A DNA stretch of 64,000 nucleotides, from assembly GCA_944548615.1 (NCBI GenBank), contig OX155952.1, forward strand, positions 41,797,255-41,861,254, in the 5' to 3' direction. The translations under genes were made by a program, and so were the position numbers. Origin of the DNA: Micropterix aruncella (taxonomy: Eukaryota; Arthropoda; Insecta; Lepidoptera; Micropterigidae). Position 1 is the first letter of the stretch. Every line of letters begins with the position of its first letter. This document shows positions 1 to 16,000 of the stretch, piece after piece. The notes beneath the pieces are model-generated. The model made no database searches. It worked only from the letters and a program-made list of their open reading frames with translations, and was not told the DNA's origin.

Positions 1-530
1 TAACCATAGAACCCGCATCTTAGGGAAATAAATAATTAATTTTCATAAATATAGTCTTTCCCTGAATCGGAAGGAGTTGCGACTTACTACGAAATAAGAA
101 CACGCCAAGTCGGCCACCAGCGCGTATTTACTACCAGCTATTCACCACCTACACCCTTCCGCTGAGCGAACCGGATAGCTGAGCTGGTGGCTTAGGACTT
201 AGGCAGCGACACTGGAGGACAGTCTCGGTGTCTGCACAGAGGTAAAGGACCGGGGACGCGCGAAAGGTGAGGAAGCCTCTCGAGAGGACCTGGGTATGGC
301 GCCCGCTCGTCCTTAGGACGATACCCACTGAAGTTACCTACGAACGTAATACTACTCAGGTTTCCTCGAGACGCAGGAAGACGAGCGCGCGTCCTGGGAA
401 CTTGTCGCCGGACTTCCTAGAGTCGCATTACCTCTTCAAGGTAAGGAGCCCGGACCCCTGCAATATATTTAAAAGTTTTCGTAAAATGCTCATAAAACTA
501 AATTGCCACGCTTTATATTATTAATGGTAT
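1..530. other. Unassigned 5' flank, GC-rich part 170-430
   Basis: Moderately GC-rich unique-looking sequence with a frame open from 267 to 524 and a donor-like caag|gtaagg at about 440. I find no recognisable domain and no matching acceptor in the alpha-2/delta frame, so I do not call an exon. It could be the leader of an LTR element or an upstream exon of the host gene. Confidence 0.3.
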
Positions 531-932
531 TTAACACGCTTTTATTAGGTCGACCTGTATGTAACTAACTATTTCATGGAATCTAAGCTAATTAATTTAA
601 CCATCTTCTAAGGATCGTAGCGTCATGAAAATTGGCAGCTGTATGTAGTTCTGACGACAATACAATAATATGGTACTGTCGAACTGATGTGATGATGGAG
701 TCGGAAGATATGAACTGGAACTTCACGATGGAACATCGTATCATAGCTGTGTTTGGACTTGTTATAAAAGTCTTGGAATGAACTTTGACCACGATTAGGT
801 TTCAAGGTCTGATGATGAAGCCGGAAGACAGGCACTGGCATTCCATGGTGGAATATCGTACCTACCATAGCCGTGTGTATGTGAATATCGTATCATAGCC
901 CAAAAGCGTGTTTTTTGTGTTTTTTTAATTTT
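531..932 (-). repeat. 120-bp-unit repeat family, copy 1
   Basis: Begins ttaacacgcttttattagg and ends aaaagcgtg plus a T-rich tail, i.e. short terminal inverted repeats around aacacgcttttat. The interior carries the family's characteristic unit on the minus strand, with an open frame containing [11 protein letters not shown]. Six copies occur in the window. Mechanism unknown; most like a non-autonomous DNA element. Confidence 0.7.
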
Positions 933-1089
933 ATGTACATAAATTTTACTAGAGATTGCGTGATATCAGATAATGACGAAATTAAGCTTCATGTGGATGA
1001 TACTTCTCTAATTATCTACGATAAAAACTTTGCAACTTATGTATGATCAAGCGAATCGTTGCTTTAGTCGGCTACACGTAAATCGACTA

Positions 1090-1215
1090 TCCTAATTATT
1101 ATTCTTTCAGTGTACACGCAGCCAGTCTCTGGAACGATCTGCCAGCAAATATAAGAAACTCACCTTCGGTAGTATCTTTTAAGACTCACCACAACAATAA
1201 TGTGTCAATACTGAT
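1090..1215 (+). pseudogene. LINE ORF2 C-terminal remnant
   Basis: A frame reading FSVHAASLWNDLPANIRNSP followed by SVVSFKTHH matches the conserved C-terminal block of several arthropod LINE ORF2 proteins (x-x-LWN-x-LP-x-x-IRN). Heavily truncated; related remnants lie at 30480-30800 and 42240-42963. Confidence 0.5.
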
Positions 1216-1819
1216 ATAAGGCACGAGTAAGTGGAAAAAAATAGATACCTAGTAAACTGAAATGCTCAACTCATTTAGATGAATTGAGCGGAAAGCTAAA
1301 CAGTACCACGTGCGCCTTAAAAATATATGGTATATTAAGCAGCTCTAAAGCTGCAAAGTCTGTATACTTTGGATATTTCCATTCCCTAATAAGTTATGGT
1401 ATCATATTCTTTACAATAGGGATAGACTAGGTCTGAACCTACGCGGTATTTGCCTCCTATTTTGTATTGTCAAGGTTCATGTATTCGTGTGTATTGTAAT
1501 TTTATTGCAACGACCAATAATTGTATATTCGTAGTATTTTGTGTCATGACGGGAAATAGCTTATAGCTTCGAGTATTATTCCGGGCAACCGGGTAGCCGC
1601 TACGGGCGCTGGCGTGGCTGCGTCGCGTCGCCTGTCCGACCGCCCTGTCACAATTTGCGAATATTAAATTCCGTAACTTTACCACTTCGACAGCGATATT
1701 TCCTAAATGTAGCATTTATTTTTCTGCTTCTTCTTCAAATATTGTCCTGTTTGCAACCGAAAGTGTAACGCCCACTTCGTTGTCAGCTATTCACCTCGGA
1801 TGTTTTAGTTTATATAATA

Positions 1820-2398
<579 letters not shown>

Positions 2399-2479
2399 AA
2401 GGTTTGTAAAGAAATCCGTTTATAGGATGATGTTTTTATTTAAAATAAAATTAGTAAAAGCTACTTAAAAAGTGCTACT

Positions 2480-5831
<3,352 letters not shown>

Positions 5832-5871
5832 TTGACAGTCTTGCTAGTCAATTGACAGTCTTGCTAGTCAA
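5832..5871. repeat. 20-bp perfect tandem duplication
   Basis: ttgacagtcttgctagtcaa occurs twice in a row (5832-5851, 5852-5871) exactly where the satellite array breaks off. The unit has inverted ends (ttgac/gtcaa). Confidence 0.9.
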
Positions 5872-6020
5872 AAGGTAACTTGTTCTCAGAGAGTTTAATT
5901 CTGAAATTTCGTAATTGGTTTTCTATTTCTTTTATTATAAGTGGCCAGTTCCAGAAACTTTCAGTATCCCCCCCCTCCCCCCCACGTACAATCCTGTATG
6001 CGACAACACTTGAAGGTACA

Positions 6021-6592
6021 ACTAGGGTTGTCGACTACAGCGGGCGAGCCCGTCACCTCAGGAAGTTTTAACGATTAGTCGTTCTATCTCCCTGGAGTGA
6101 GCGCAGAAGACTTGGACAAAACAGTCCACCGTCTAGGTCCGCCACATACCCGTAAGAGGCCAACGCCTTAACCGCGAAATAGCCAGGAGTGTTACCCAGC
6201 GAGCTTACACTAACGCCCTTACTTCCAATTGCAATCAGATTACTCCAGTCTCTCGATTGGTTGCGAGTTCGAGGTCCTCTCCCTTACGAAGCGGTGAAAC
6301 GGTGTTTACCGAATCTATCGCGGACCACAGCTTCCTTTGCCCGGCTGTTCACCCAGGATCGGGCAGCCGATGGTCGTTTCAAGAGCAGTCGCCGTAAGGT
6401 CCGCAACCACCCCCGCTCTATAGGAAACAGCACTGCTTCCAGACTCCCCCGATTGTTCCAGGTCCAGGCCAGAGTCCTACACAGGCTCGCAATTAATGCG
6501 TGGAGGCCGTCGGATAGGTGTTGACCCGTGAGTGTGACCAACCCTGAACAGAATGGGTCTTCGTGGCCCACTCAGCAAGGGCCCATTAACTA
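6021..6592 (+). mobile_element. Retroposon-like repeat family R, copy A
   Basis: Starts actagggttgtcgac and ends cccattaacta. It is flanked by a 13-bp direct repeat acttgaaggtaca (6008-6020 and 6593-6605). Copies B (18547-19217) and C (63126-63721) share the sequence but have different flanking duplications. No poly(A) tail. A frame containing [12 protein letters not shown] and [10 protein letters not shown] is shared by all three copies. This copy lacks about 100 bases near the 3' end that B and C retain. Class unknown; variable-length target duplications point to reverse-transcribed insertion. Confidence 0.75.
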
Positions 6593-6928
6593 ACTTGAAG
6601 GTACAAAAAAATAATGTCTGCAATGTTTTTCGACGCCCCTTCTTAAATCATTGACGCCCCGTCACTGTGAAAAAAAAATACGACCCCCCCCCCCCCCCGG
6701 TTCAATCATTATGTAGAACAGCGACTGCGAAGTTTTACGTCTCGCTTGTTACGTGATTTCCAGAGCGTACCTTTACACTAGGTAATTATTGCTAATCTTG
6801 ATGCCGATGAAGCACTTCTTGAAAAAATGGAACGATTACAGAATATCTATTCGTTATATTGTAACCTACGCAAAAATGGATAAGTGTCGGATATCATAAG
6901 TTATAACATATTTCTTTCTCTGTTTCAG

Positions 6929-7039
6929 AAATACCGCGATTGGGATTACGAAGTGACTCGTAAAGATGGCCTGCTACTCATCCGGGAAATGGCAGCAGAA
7001 GTCAAGAATCTCATGGACTTCAAGATGAGTGCTGTCATG
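6929..7039 (+). CDS. alpha-2/delta exon 1 of window (VWA_N)
   Basis: Residues 1-37, beginning [20 protein letters not shown]. It is preceded by ctctgtttcag and followed by gtgagt; phase 0 on both sides. This is the membrane-distal VWA_N segment that in the family leads directly into RIMDSAE, supplied by the next exon 30.2 kb away. It is an internal exon; the start codon lies upstream of the window. Confidence 0.93.
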
Positions 7040-10000
7040 GTGAGTTAATACAATACAATATAATCAACTCGCGTCTCGCGTGTGTCACCCCAATAAACGA
7101 ATGCTACCGATCGTGATAATTTCAGTCATTCAAGGTGTAACACGCTGTAATATTCATCCCCCCACCACCATTCAACCGTTCAATCCCCCCCACCTGCCCG
7201 TTGTCTCTCACCCGTTTGCGCGTTCGGCCGTTGTAAATTAATGAACTTTTAAATTAATTTTCTTATAAAAGTTTCGCGTTCAGTCATTTCATTTTAAGGG
7301 GAAAGTTCGCTGCTCCGCGAGACGGCTATTCAAATTGCCCGACTCGTCACGCAAATCAGGTGATTCGCATTCCATACTAAATAGATGACATTTCATAATC
7401 GGAGACGAAAACATACGGCGGAAAGATATCTTGCAGTTTAGCATATAATATATAGTGGCTAAATAGGACAATAGGTAATTCCGTACCCAGTTGCGAAGTT
7501 TGTTGTCACACTTTGCCACGTATACCAAACGAAAGCTCATTATAAGAAAACATTTCATACTAAAGCAGCTAAGCTGAAATACGTGGCTGAAAAAAGTTCT
7601 AGAATGTTCGAATTGCAAAATATTGTATTACACTTTTTTAGCAAAATACTTCCTATTACTTCGGTTTATTTAAACGATGCAATTGTTTATATTATTTACT
7701 AGATGACCCGGTGAACTTCGTATCACCTAAAATTGATTTGACTGTAACTCTTCATAAACGTTTATTGATCCTAATCAACCTTCAAAATCCAATTCATTGA
7801 AATCTATAATATGACGAAATCATGTACGGTTTCGTTTGGTAATTAAATGAAAGTCGTTTGTAATTAAAATAAATTCAATGTATTTAATTTACATGATGAA
7901 ATATAAATGCTTTTCCGACTTTTTCGGCTTTTTCGACTTTTTCGACTGTTTTGCATTTTTCGACTTTTCGGACTTTTTTGACTTTTTCGACTTTTTCGAC
8001 TTTTCCGATTTTTTTGATTTTTTCGACGTTTTCGACTTTTTTGACTTTTTCGACTCTTGATTTTTTCGAATTTTTGAAATTTTACACAATTGCACGGAAT
8101 GAATAACAGTTATGGATGATGGCACAGCTGTCAAACTGAAAGTGGCCCATTTCCCAAAATGACCAATTTCGATTTTTTCGATTTTTGGTCGTTTCTTTTA
8201 ATTTTTCCTAAATAGTTTTTTTTGTAAACCACCCCTGAATCAAGACAAACAAAACAAAAAAAAATAATTCAAATTGGTCGAGTCATTTTCGAGATCTTGC
8301 GAGTCTAACGCACGGCGATTCATTTTTATATATAAGAAGAAGAAGATGTATATAAAATATTTGGAAAATATCACAAACTATATACCTATATCCACATTAA
8401 CTATTAAGAATGCAATCCTGCAGCAAAATCTTCAATCTCGATATTTGCAAGATTTAAGAGGTCAGTCTTCCAAGATCTCGGTATTTTGCGAGATCTCGCA
8501 GAATTCAGTACATTCTTCATCTTCTGCCTTTACAATGTATTCCAATACTTCCAGCGGAAAATTCAACTCCTTATAAACTATGTTCGATGACATAATGACA
8601 TCAATTTAATCATACGAAACCAATTTCCGACAGGAAACTATTTTACATATTTTTTTATTAAAAACAATCGGAACACTCTGCATTATCAGATTATTACGTT
8701 ACGCGCACGAAAACCGCTGCAAATTGGCAAAGAAAATATGTCGCACTGCCTACCGAGTACCTGCGCGCACCGGTGAGAAAACACTGACAACAGACATTCG
8801 CTAGGCAACACAGTACAAATTACATTACATTACATTTGTATTCAATTTTCGAATTTACCGCTCTTCGACGTGTCAGAAAGTAATAAACAAATTACTGTAA
8901 GAAATAGGTATTTATTAACCAGGTATTTGAATGATACTACTTTGTATCTTACTTATTTTAAAGACAAAGAGGCAATCAGTATCATACCTGAATAAAATAA
9001 TTAAAAATAATCGTAAATCGGTAAATTCAGATCATATCCAAAATACTAGATTATTTGAATAAAAATTCAGATCATTTCAAAATATTTGAAATGAACATTA
9101 TTGAAATACGAAGTAAAAAAAAGTAGTAAAGTATCTAAATAATAGTGATAAAAATTAACAAATTTATCAAGTAATCAAAATAATAATCAATATAATCAAA
9201 ATCAGTAGCAACTTTTATGAATGCTATTTCTCTTATGACTGTTACTTTACACAAATTACTTTTACAGTCATAAACTTTTATGACTGTTACTTTACACAAA
9301 TATAATATATTAAAAATAGTGATATTATCAGATATATAGCATGAAAAGAATACTTACATAAAACTATAATTTAAATTTTTACAGTGTTTGGAATGTCCTG
9401 ACCCTCGAATTCGGGCATATCATAAAAAGAGTGGTCTATCAGCATCTTCTTAGCGTTTTTTTAATTTTACGTCCTCTGCAATAATGTTTGAAAATGGCGA
9501 CCCCCAAGAAAGCAACGGATAATTTACCAAATTTATGAAATAGTTAAAAAGTTATTAAATAAAACACAATAAGAAGCGGAGAACCTGTTTAGATCATACC
9601 GAGTTTCTGAGATCTAGGTCGAACAGACGAACAGACTCGTCATATATGATTTTTTGAAATAAAAGGTCTCAATACCAGCTAAAATATTTAACTTTTATGG
9701 AAGGTGGCATTCTCTAATACCCATAAAATGTCAAGGCAGAAAATTGGGAATTGTGAATCGCGTTCGTGGAAACCCCCCACTCACCCCGAAGGCCTGGCAA
9801 GGCCAGATAAATTGCAACGAAGAGCGCAGAGTGCAACTCATATCGCATAAAGTCGTCGAGGGGCGCGAATCGGCCGCTCGTAAAAAAGAGACGTCACGAC
9901 GCCTCGTCGGCGGCGTCGCGGCGCCGCTCAACTTTGTCAGTCGGTCGCTAGCCGCGACGCTCCCTCCTCCTCCACCCCCCCCCCGTAGCCGGAAGTCGGA

Positions 10001-13000
10001 AATTTCCAATATTTCCGCGATTTCAAATTCGCAAAGTTGCGCCGCGACACGCTACACGCTGTATTGTTTTTCTCATTTTTCTCTCGCATTTGCGGTGTGC
10101 CAGATGCAATTTCCGTTGCGCGATGCAAGCTGGATATTTGCAAGCTTCCGCCGATAATTTTCTATGGACTTTTAGTCGTCATTTATTGAATCTGATTTCT
10201 AGCATTTGAGGACACCAATCCATACGACACGACGGTATTTTTGGGCGCCTCACCTTTTTTGCCATGAATCTAATCCCTAAACTAGTCAGCATCTGTTGGT
10301 TGGACACTCTGTTGTCTGCATCGATTAAGAACCGCATTGCATATTCCAAAAGTAATAGACACTGGAAATCGTCTATTGCAAATAATACTCCCAATGCGAT
10401 GCTGCATTAAATATTTCGGTACACTTTTCAAATTACGACTCAGCGGAAAAGTGTGTCTTACTTTCCCGGCCCACCAACCGACCAGCAGGGAAAGTATTGT
10501 GATCGCGCTAAAAAAATCGATGTGAAGACATTATATACTTTTTGAGCCCCCATGAGCCGATAAGACCATTTCCATATTGAAGTCTGTCCGTCTGTCTATG
10601 AGTATTCCTGCACGATAGCGCTCAAACGATTAATCCGAATGAGCTGAAATTTAGTATGCAGGCATCATTTGGTCATGGCAAGAGTTAAAAAGTGTGTGGT
10701 TGAAATCTGTTAACCAGGGCGCGGACTGATCATAAATCAACCTCAAAATATTTGACTTAGAGACTTGAAATTTGCTACAAAGATGCCTTGTCGGGCCGAA
10801 ATCACATTGTGGAATTTTAGTTGGAATATCTCATATACAAGCTTCAATAATCATATTTAAATTATTCCATACAAATGTATGGGGAAATCAAATATTAAAA
10901 TTTTAAAGTCAGGAGATGACGACCTCGGCTACTTGCCTGGAAAGTCTTGGGGCGACACAAGTGATTTTTTAAAGCAAAATAACGGAGATTATAGTATTGT
11001 AACCAAGAGACAAGTGCCGAGAAGTCGAAGAATATATTCACTTAATTACTACTACTTAGGTACTTACGATAAATAACTGAAGCGAATATAGATAATATGA
11101 GATGTTATTGTTATTACGCTATGTAGAATATGTTTTATTGGGTTATTTATGAATGTATATTACGGCTACGCGCGTGGGTGCACGTGGAGTCGTGGAGTCA
11201 CGTAGGCAGTAGTCATCATCATCATCACCATCATCATTTATTCATTCCATAAAAGCATTTCACAATACCGAGGAACATGTCAAATTTTACAATCATAATT
11301 TACCGGATGATAAAACCGCTTTGATTAATTAAAAGGAAAAAAATATAATTAATTGTAATCAGAGGTGATTACTTAAAAATAGTCAAATTTACAAAATAAT
11401 CAATAATCAGACAATAAATAATAATCAATACAATGAAAAAGAAAAATTCTGAAACATGCGTAATTAAAAACAATGTCAATAAAATTTAAAGCTTAGTGCG
11501 AAAGTATAGTCATAATATGGTTATTTATAATCAAGCAATTGTGGACGCAATATCATAAAAGTCGTCCAGTTTGTAAAGGGCATGTTTGACTAACTGATTT
11601 TTCAAGCAGATTTTATATGCTGCCATCTCAAATCTTCTCGTCGATGACGGCAAAGCATTGAACAATTTAAAACTAATATATAAAAATGTTTTTTGATATT
11701 TAGTCAAGCGTACTTTAGGCAATAATACATTGTTTTTATGTCGCGTATTATAGCTATGCCGAGTGGAGTGAAGCTCGCAATTTAAAAGATTCTCTTTGGC
11801 GTATAAGAGGCCAAGAGAACCAGGCCTCTTAGCATCCAAGTGTAGGAATGCCTATCTACTGAAATAATTCATTGTATTGTATTAGGGTCGGAGAAATCTG
11901 GTCATAACTGGTAGCGAAGGTGCTTCGTCTGCTCGCTGTTTTAACTACCCGGTGATGGGCGGTAAGGGTTGGTCTCTCGCGGGCTAGTTGGATAGTGGAG
12001 TGTCAATGTCATTGTCTAAATCTTCTACGGTGATCCCACGACTGAATAAACGATCAAATATTGTAACCAGCCTGGGGTGACGGGTTTGTCCGTTGTAGTC
12101 GACACCGCTCACCGCTCAACAGAACTACTAACGTTAGACATTTTGCCGTAGGTAGGCGATCGTCCCGAGCGGGACGTTACACATTGGGGTGTGGGATATA
12201 ATTATATGAAATTTTAAGTATAAAATTAATACACTGGGTTGGCGAAAGGAGTCTTATTTGTCGAGATGAACATATATTAGAGTTCCGGGGCGGCAAGACG
12301 CGAGACAAATAAATAGCAGAAGCAAACTGTGACGACATGTGTTATAGCGAGCGAGTCGAGAGCGCGCCAGACAGGCGGCTGGAACGGACGCGGTATTTAA
12401 TATCGTCTCTCCTTTAACGTTTCTTGCCATTCAACTCCCCAACTACCTTCAAATGCATCCATGCGAAAACTAATTGCATCGTATTACGAGCAGTCTTGTT
12501 CCTCGACCTTACTAAGTTCACTCAATGTTGTTGTTATTCATTTTTATACAGACGAGAGAATATAGTTTAATTCAATACGGATCTGCAGTTTCAGTATAAA
12601 AGACTAAGCTATTGCAATTGCATAGGATGAAGACAAAATTGCTTCCAGTAATACAGTAATACAGTATAATTATTTCCATTATATTTTGACAATTGTTTAG
12701 CAATGGCTAAGTATATTAAGTTAGTTACTTATCTTAAAATAGTTACTTAATTTAACAAGGAATGAAATAAATTAATAAAAACATATACCAACTAACAAAA
12801 AAAAAAGTAATATAACAAATACCAAAAACACACTGCATTAAATTAATTTGACGTTATGCGCACACATGTTGATTTTAAGCAGGTACACCCGGGTGATCTC
12901 TTGAACATGTCAATGTTTTAATCGCCTTAGGTTTATCAGGCAATAAAAAAAGTTTAAGTTTTAGAGTAGTATGGAGACTTGCCTTCTGAAACTTGGCCGT

Positions 13001-16000
13001 TGGCGGTATGATCGGTTGAATCCCCTTGTCGTGCCGATGTACTTCCTCGTAGGCTATTGCCGAGCTCTAATTGCAATAGAATTTGCAAAACCAAAAATTG
13101 CGTATATAGTCAATATCCCTAGTTTTTGGAAGTGTTCCAATGCCCACTATCCTGCGTATGGCTCTTTTCCGTGAAGAATGGAATGGAAGTATTCCCCATA
13201 AAAGAATGCCATGGCGCAGATGTGAATCAACCATCGCGTAATAGGCTGTTATTACCACATAATAATATCTCTCTGTGCAACTCCTGATGCATAATAGAGC
13301 ATGCGACAGGACATGACGACAGTTTGGACTACACATGCTCTATATCTAAATTCTAGGATATATTTTCATTCAGGACTCATCTTCATCCTCATCATCAGCC
13401 AGTGGACGTCCACTGTTGGACATAGGCCTTCCCCCATAGAAAGCCATAACGAAAGGTCTTGAGCCGCCTTCATCCACCTACTTCCTGCGACCGTGGCAAT
13501 GTCATCGGTCCATCTTTTGGGGGAGCCATCCTACACTGCGTCTGCCTTCCCAACGCTTTTCAGTTTTGAGAGATATATGGCCTGCCCATTGCCAATTTAA
13601 GTTGCTAATTTTTCGAACTATGTCAGTGACCTTGATTTTTCTGCGGATGTCCTTGTTTCGGATTCTATCACGGAGTGAAACTCCAAGCATAACTCTCTTC
13701 GTGGCTCGTTGCGCGACTTCGAGCTTGCGTATGAGGCCAATAGTTAGCGAATACGTCTCAGTGCATATCAGACGTGGTCGCTACGTGGTCGATATGTCAT
13801 AACTGGCAAAACGCACTGATTATAGATGTTCGACTTGATGCTCTGCGGTTTTAGTGACGAGGAGACATGGCGCAGTTTTCCGAACGCTGCTCATCCGAGT
13901 TGTACTCGTCGGCAGACCTCGTTGTCAAAGTTGAGTCTGTCTAGTTGAATCGTCTGACCCAAATAAACATACTGGTTGACAGCTTTAATAATACCATTCC
14001 CAATATGTACCAGTATGGGTGTGAAATAGACATTTGAAATGCTTTTTCTCTTACTTATATTATTTTTAGATACACCTGTTGGGAGACCATTCAGAAGTAG
14101 TCCGAGGAATTTAACGGATTCCGCAACTTCAACCAAGTAATGAATATTATAAAACTATGAAATAATATTTAAAATTAATTAATAGTTTAAAAAAAACACT
14201 AAAACACGCTTGTGTTCAAAGTCCATTACGTGACCTTTCTCACAAGTGCAAACACAACTATGATACGATATTCCATCATGGAATGCCAGTGCCTATCTTC
14301 CGGCTTCATCATCAGACCTTGAAACCTAATCGTGGTCAAAGTTCATTCCAAGACTTTTCTACCATGTCCAAACACAGCTTTGATACGATGTTCCACCACG
14401 AAGTTCCAGTTCATATCTTCCGACTCCATCATCAGATCAGTTCGACAGTACCATATTATTGTATTGTCATCAGAACTACATACAGCTGCCAATTTTCATG
14501 ACGCTACGATCCTTGGAAGATGGTTAAATTAGTTACCTTAGATTCCATTACATTAGTTACATACAGGTCGACCTAATAAAAGCGTGTTAAAAACCGTAAA
14601 ATGCGGGAAAAGGGCAATACTTCGAGTGGATTATGAGTATATGCAATACTGTAATGACTTATAAATAGGATAGAAAACGAATTTACCGCGTGAAATTTGT
14701 AGCACCCGACGTTTCGGTGACGTTGCAGCCGCCGTTGTCCAGTCTACCCTGGACAACGGCGGCTGCAACGTCACCGAAACGTCGGGTGCTACAAATTTCA
14801 CGCGGTAAATTCGTTTTCTATCCTATTTATAATGTCAAACAACCGCGATAGTCGATTTTATACTGTAATGACTGTTGCATTTTTTCGATAATATCAAGCT
14901 TTCTTTTCCTAGACTGTAATATTCTTGCTCAACCTTGTCACTGTCGAAGTGAGGTTCATTGATCAGTGGCGGCAATACAGTCCTTTACGTAACATTTGAA
15001 GTGTTTGTAATCGGATTTAGTGGGGCTTTAAGAGCTCGTTTCCGCGCATGGCTTAACTTTGAGCGGCCCACTAGGAGATCGTTGTAGTAGCCTTCGCTAA
15101 GCCCATTACACGTGCTCTTTATCATCGCTCAACTTCCTGCACTCTACCTATACAACTAGATACACGCACACGCGTGAGAGGCAGCACTGAAAATTTTAAA
15201 ACAACCCAGATTGGTTCTTTCATGATGTTCATAAATAATGTTGATTTCCTTTTTTAAGTTTGATTTTAATTTTTAATTTTTCTTTTTGTTGTTAGCAAAA
15301 CAAAAACAACATAAATATAATAAATTTACATTTAAAATACGCAGTTGGCTAATTACTCCCTTTCAGTGTAGTACATACACTCGTAAGCATTGAATCCGGG
15401 TCACCAACATAAACCCAAATATTTCGTAAACTAAGAGTACTTGTCGAACTAAGAAAACTTAGTAGTACTTGTCGCTAACCTGCTTAGTGATCGCGACAAG
15501 TAACTGTTTACACGCTGGTATTAGCAGTAACGTATTAGTGGCACGACCTCGGTTCGAAATGGATCACAACCGACGCCTTATTTTTTATAGGATTTCAAAT
15601 CCTGAGTGATTTGTTTTTTTGTAATTCCACCTTTCTGCAGCCATAACACAAAATAAACTTCATATAAACATGTCATATAAACAGAGAAACGCGTGTGCAA
15701 TTGCCATTTCAACTTGTCGCTAACCCTTGTCGCGGCTGTTCACGCGAGTTATCAAGCGACAAGTGACTAGTAATTTGTGGTGGGGGTAGTCAATTGTCGC
15801 TTAATAAATAAAGATCAGCTTCTATTCACTAGCACTGACAGTTTTACTAATACTAACCACTAATAATAAGCGCTAACATGCTGAATCAGCATGTTTACAC
15901 GTAAGGTATTAGTGCAAGTGGCGAGTACTTGTCGCTAAGCCCTAGCTACTAAGCCCGTGTAAATCCAGCATTACAAACGTCAAAGCGGAAGATTGCGAAA

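Noticed and set aside
267..524. Possible 5' coding exon of the channel gene or LTR leader
   Set aside because: A donor-like site exists, but no family residues, no acceptor and no LTR boundaries can be shown.
7878..8134. DFF-repeat and [14 protein letters not shown] frames
   Set aside because: Translations of the 9-bp minisatellite.
9744..10157. 137-codon frame over the CpG-rich island
   Set aside because: Proline run and composition follow from C-runs; no splice signals in phase with the host gene.
15540..15580. tRNA-like cggttcgaaatgg
   Set aside because: No acceptor stem, D-arm or anticodon arm can be folded around it.
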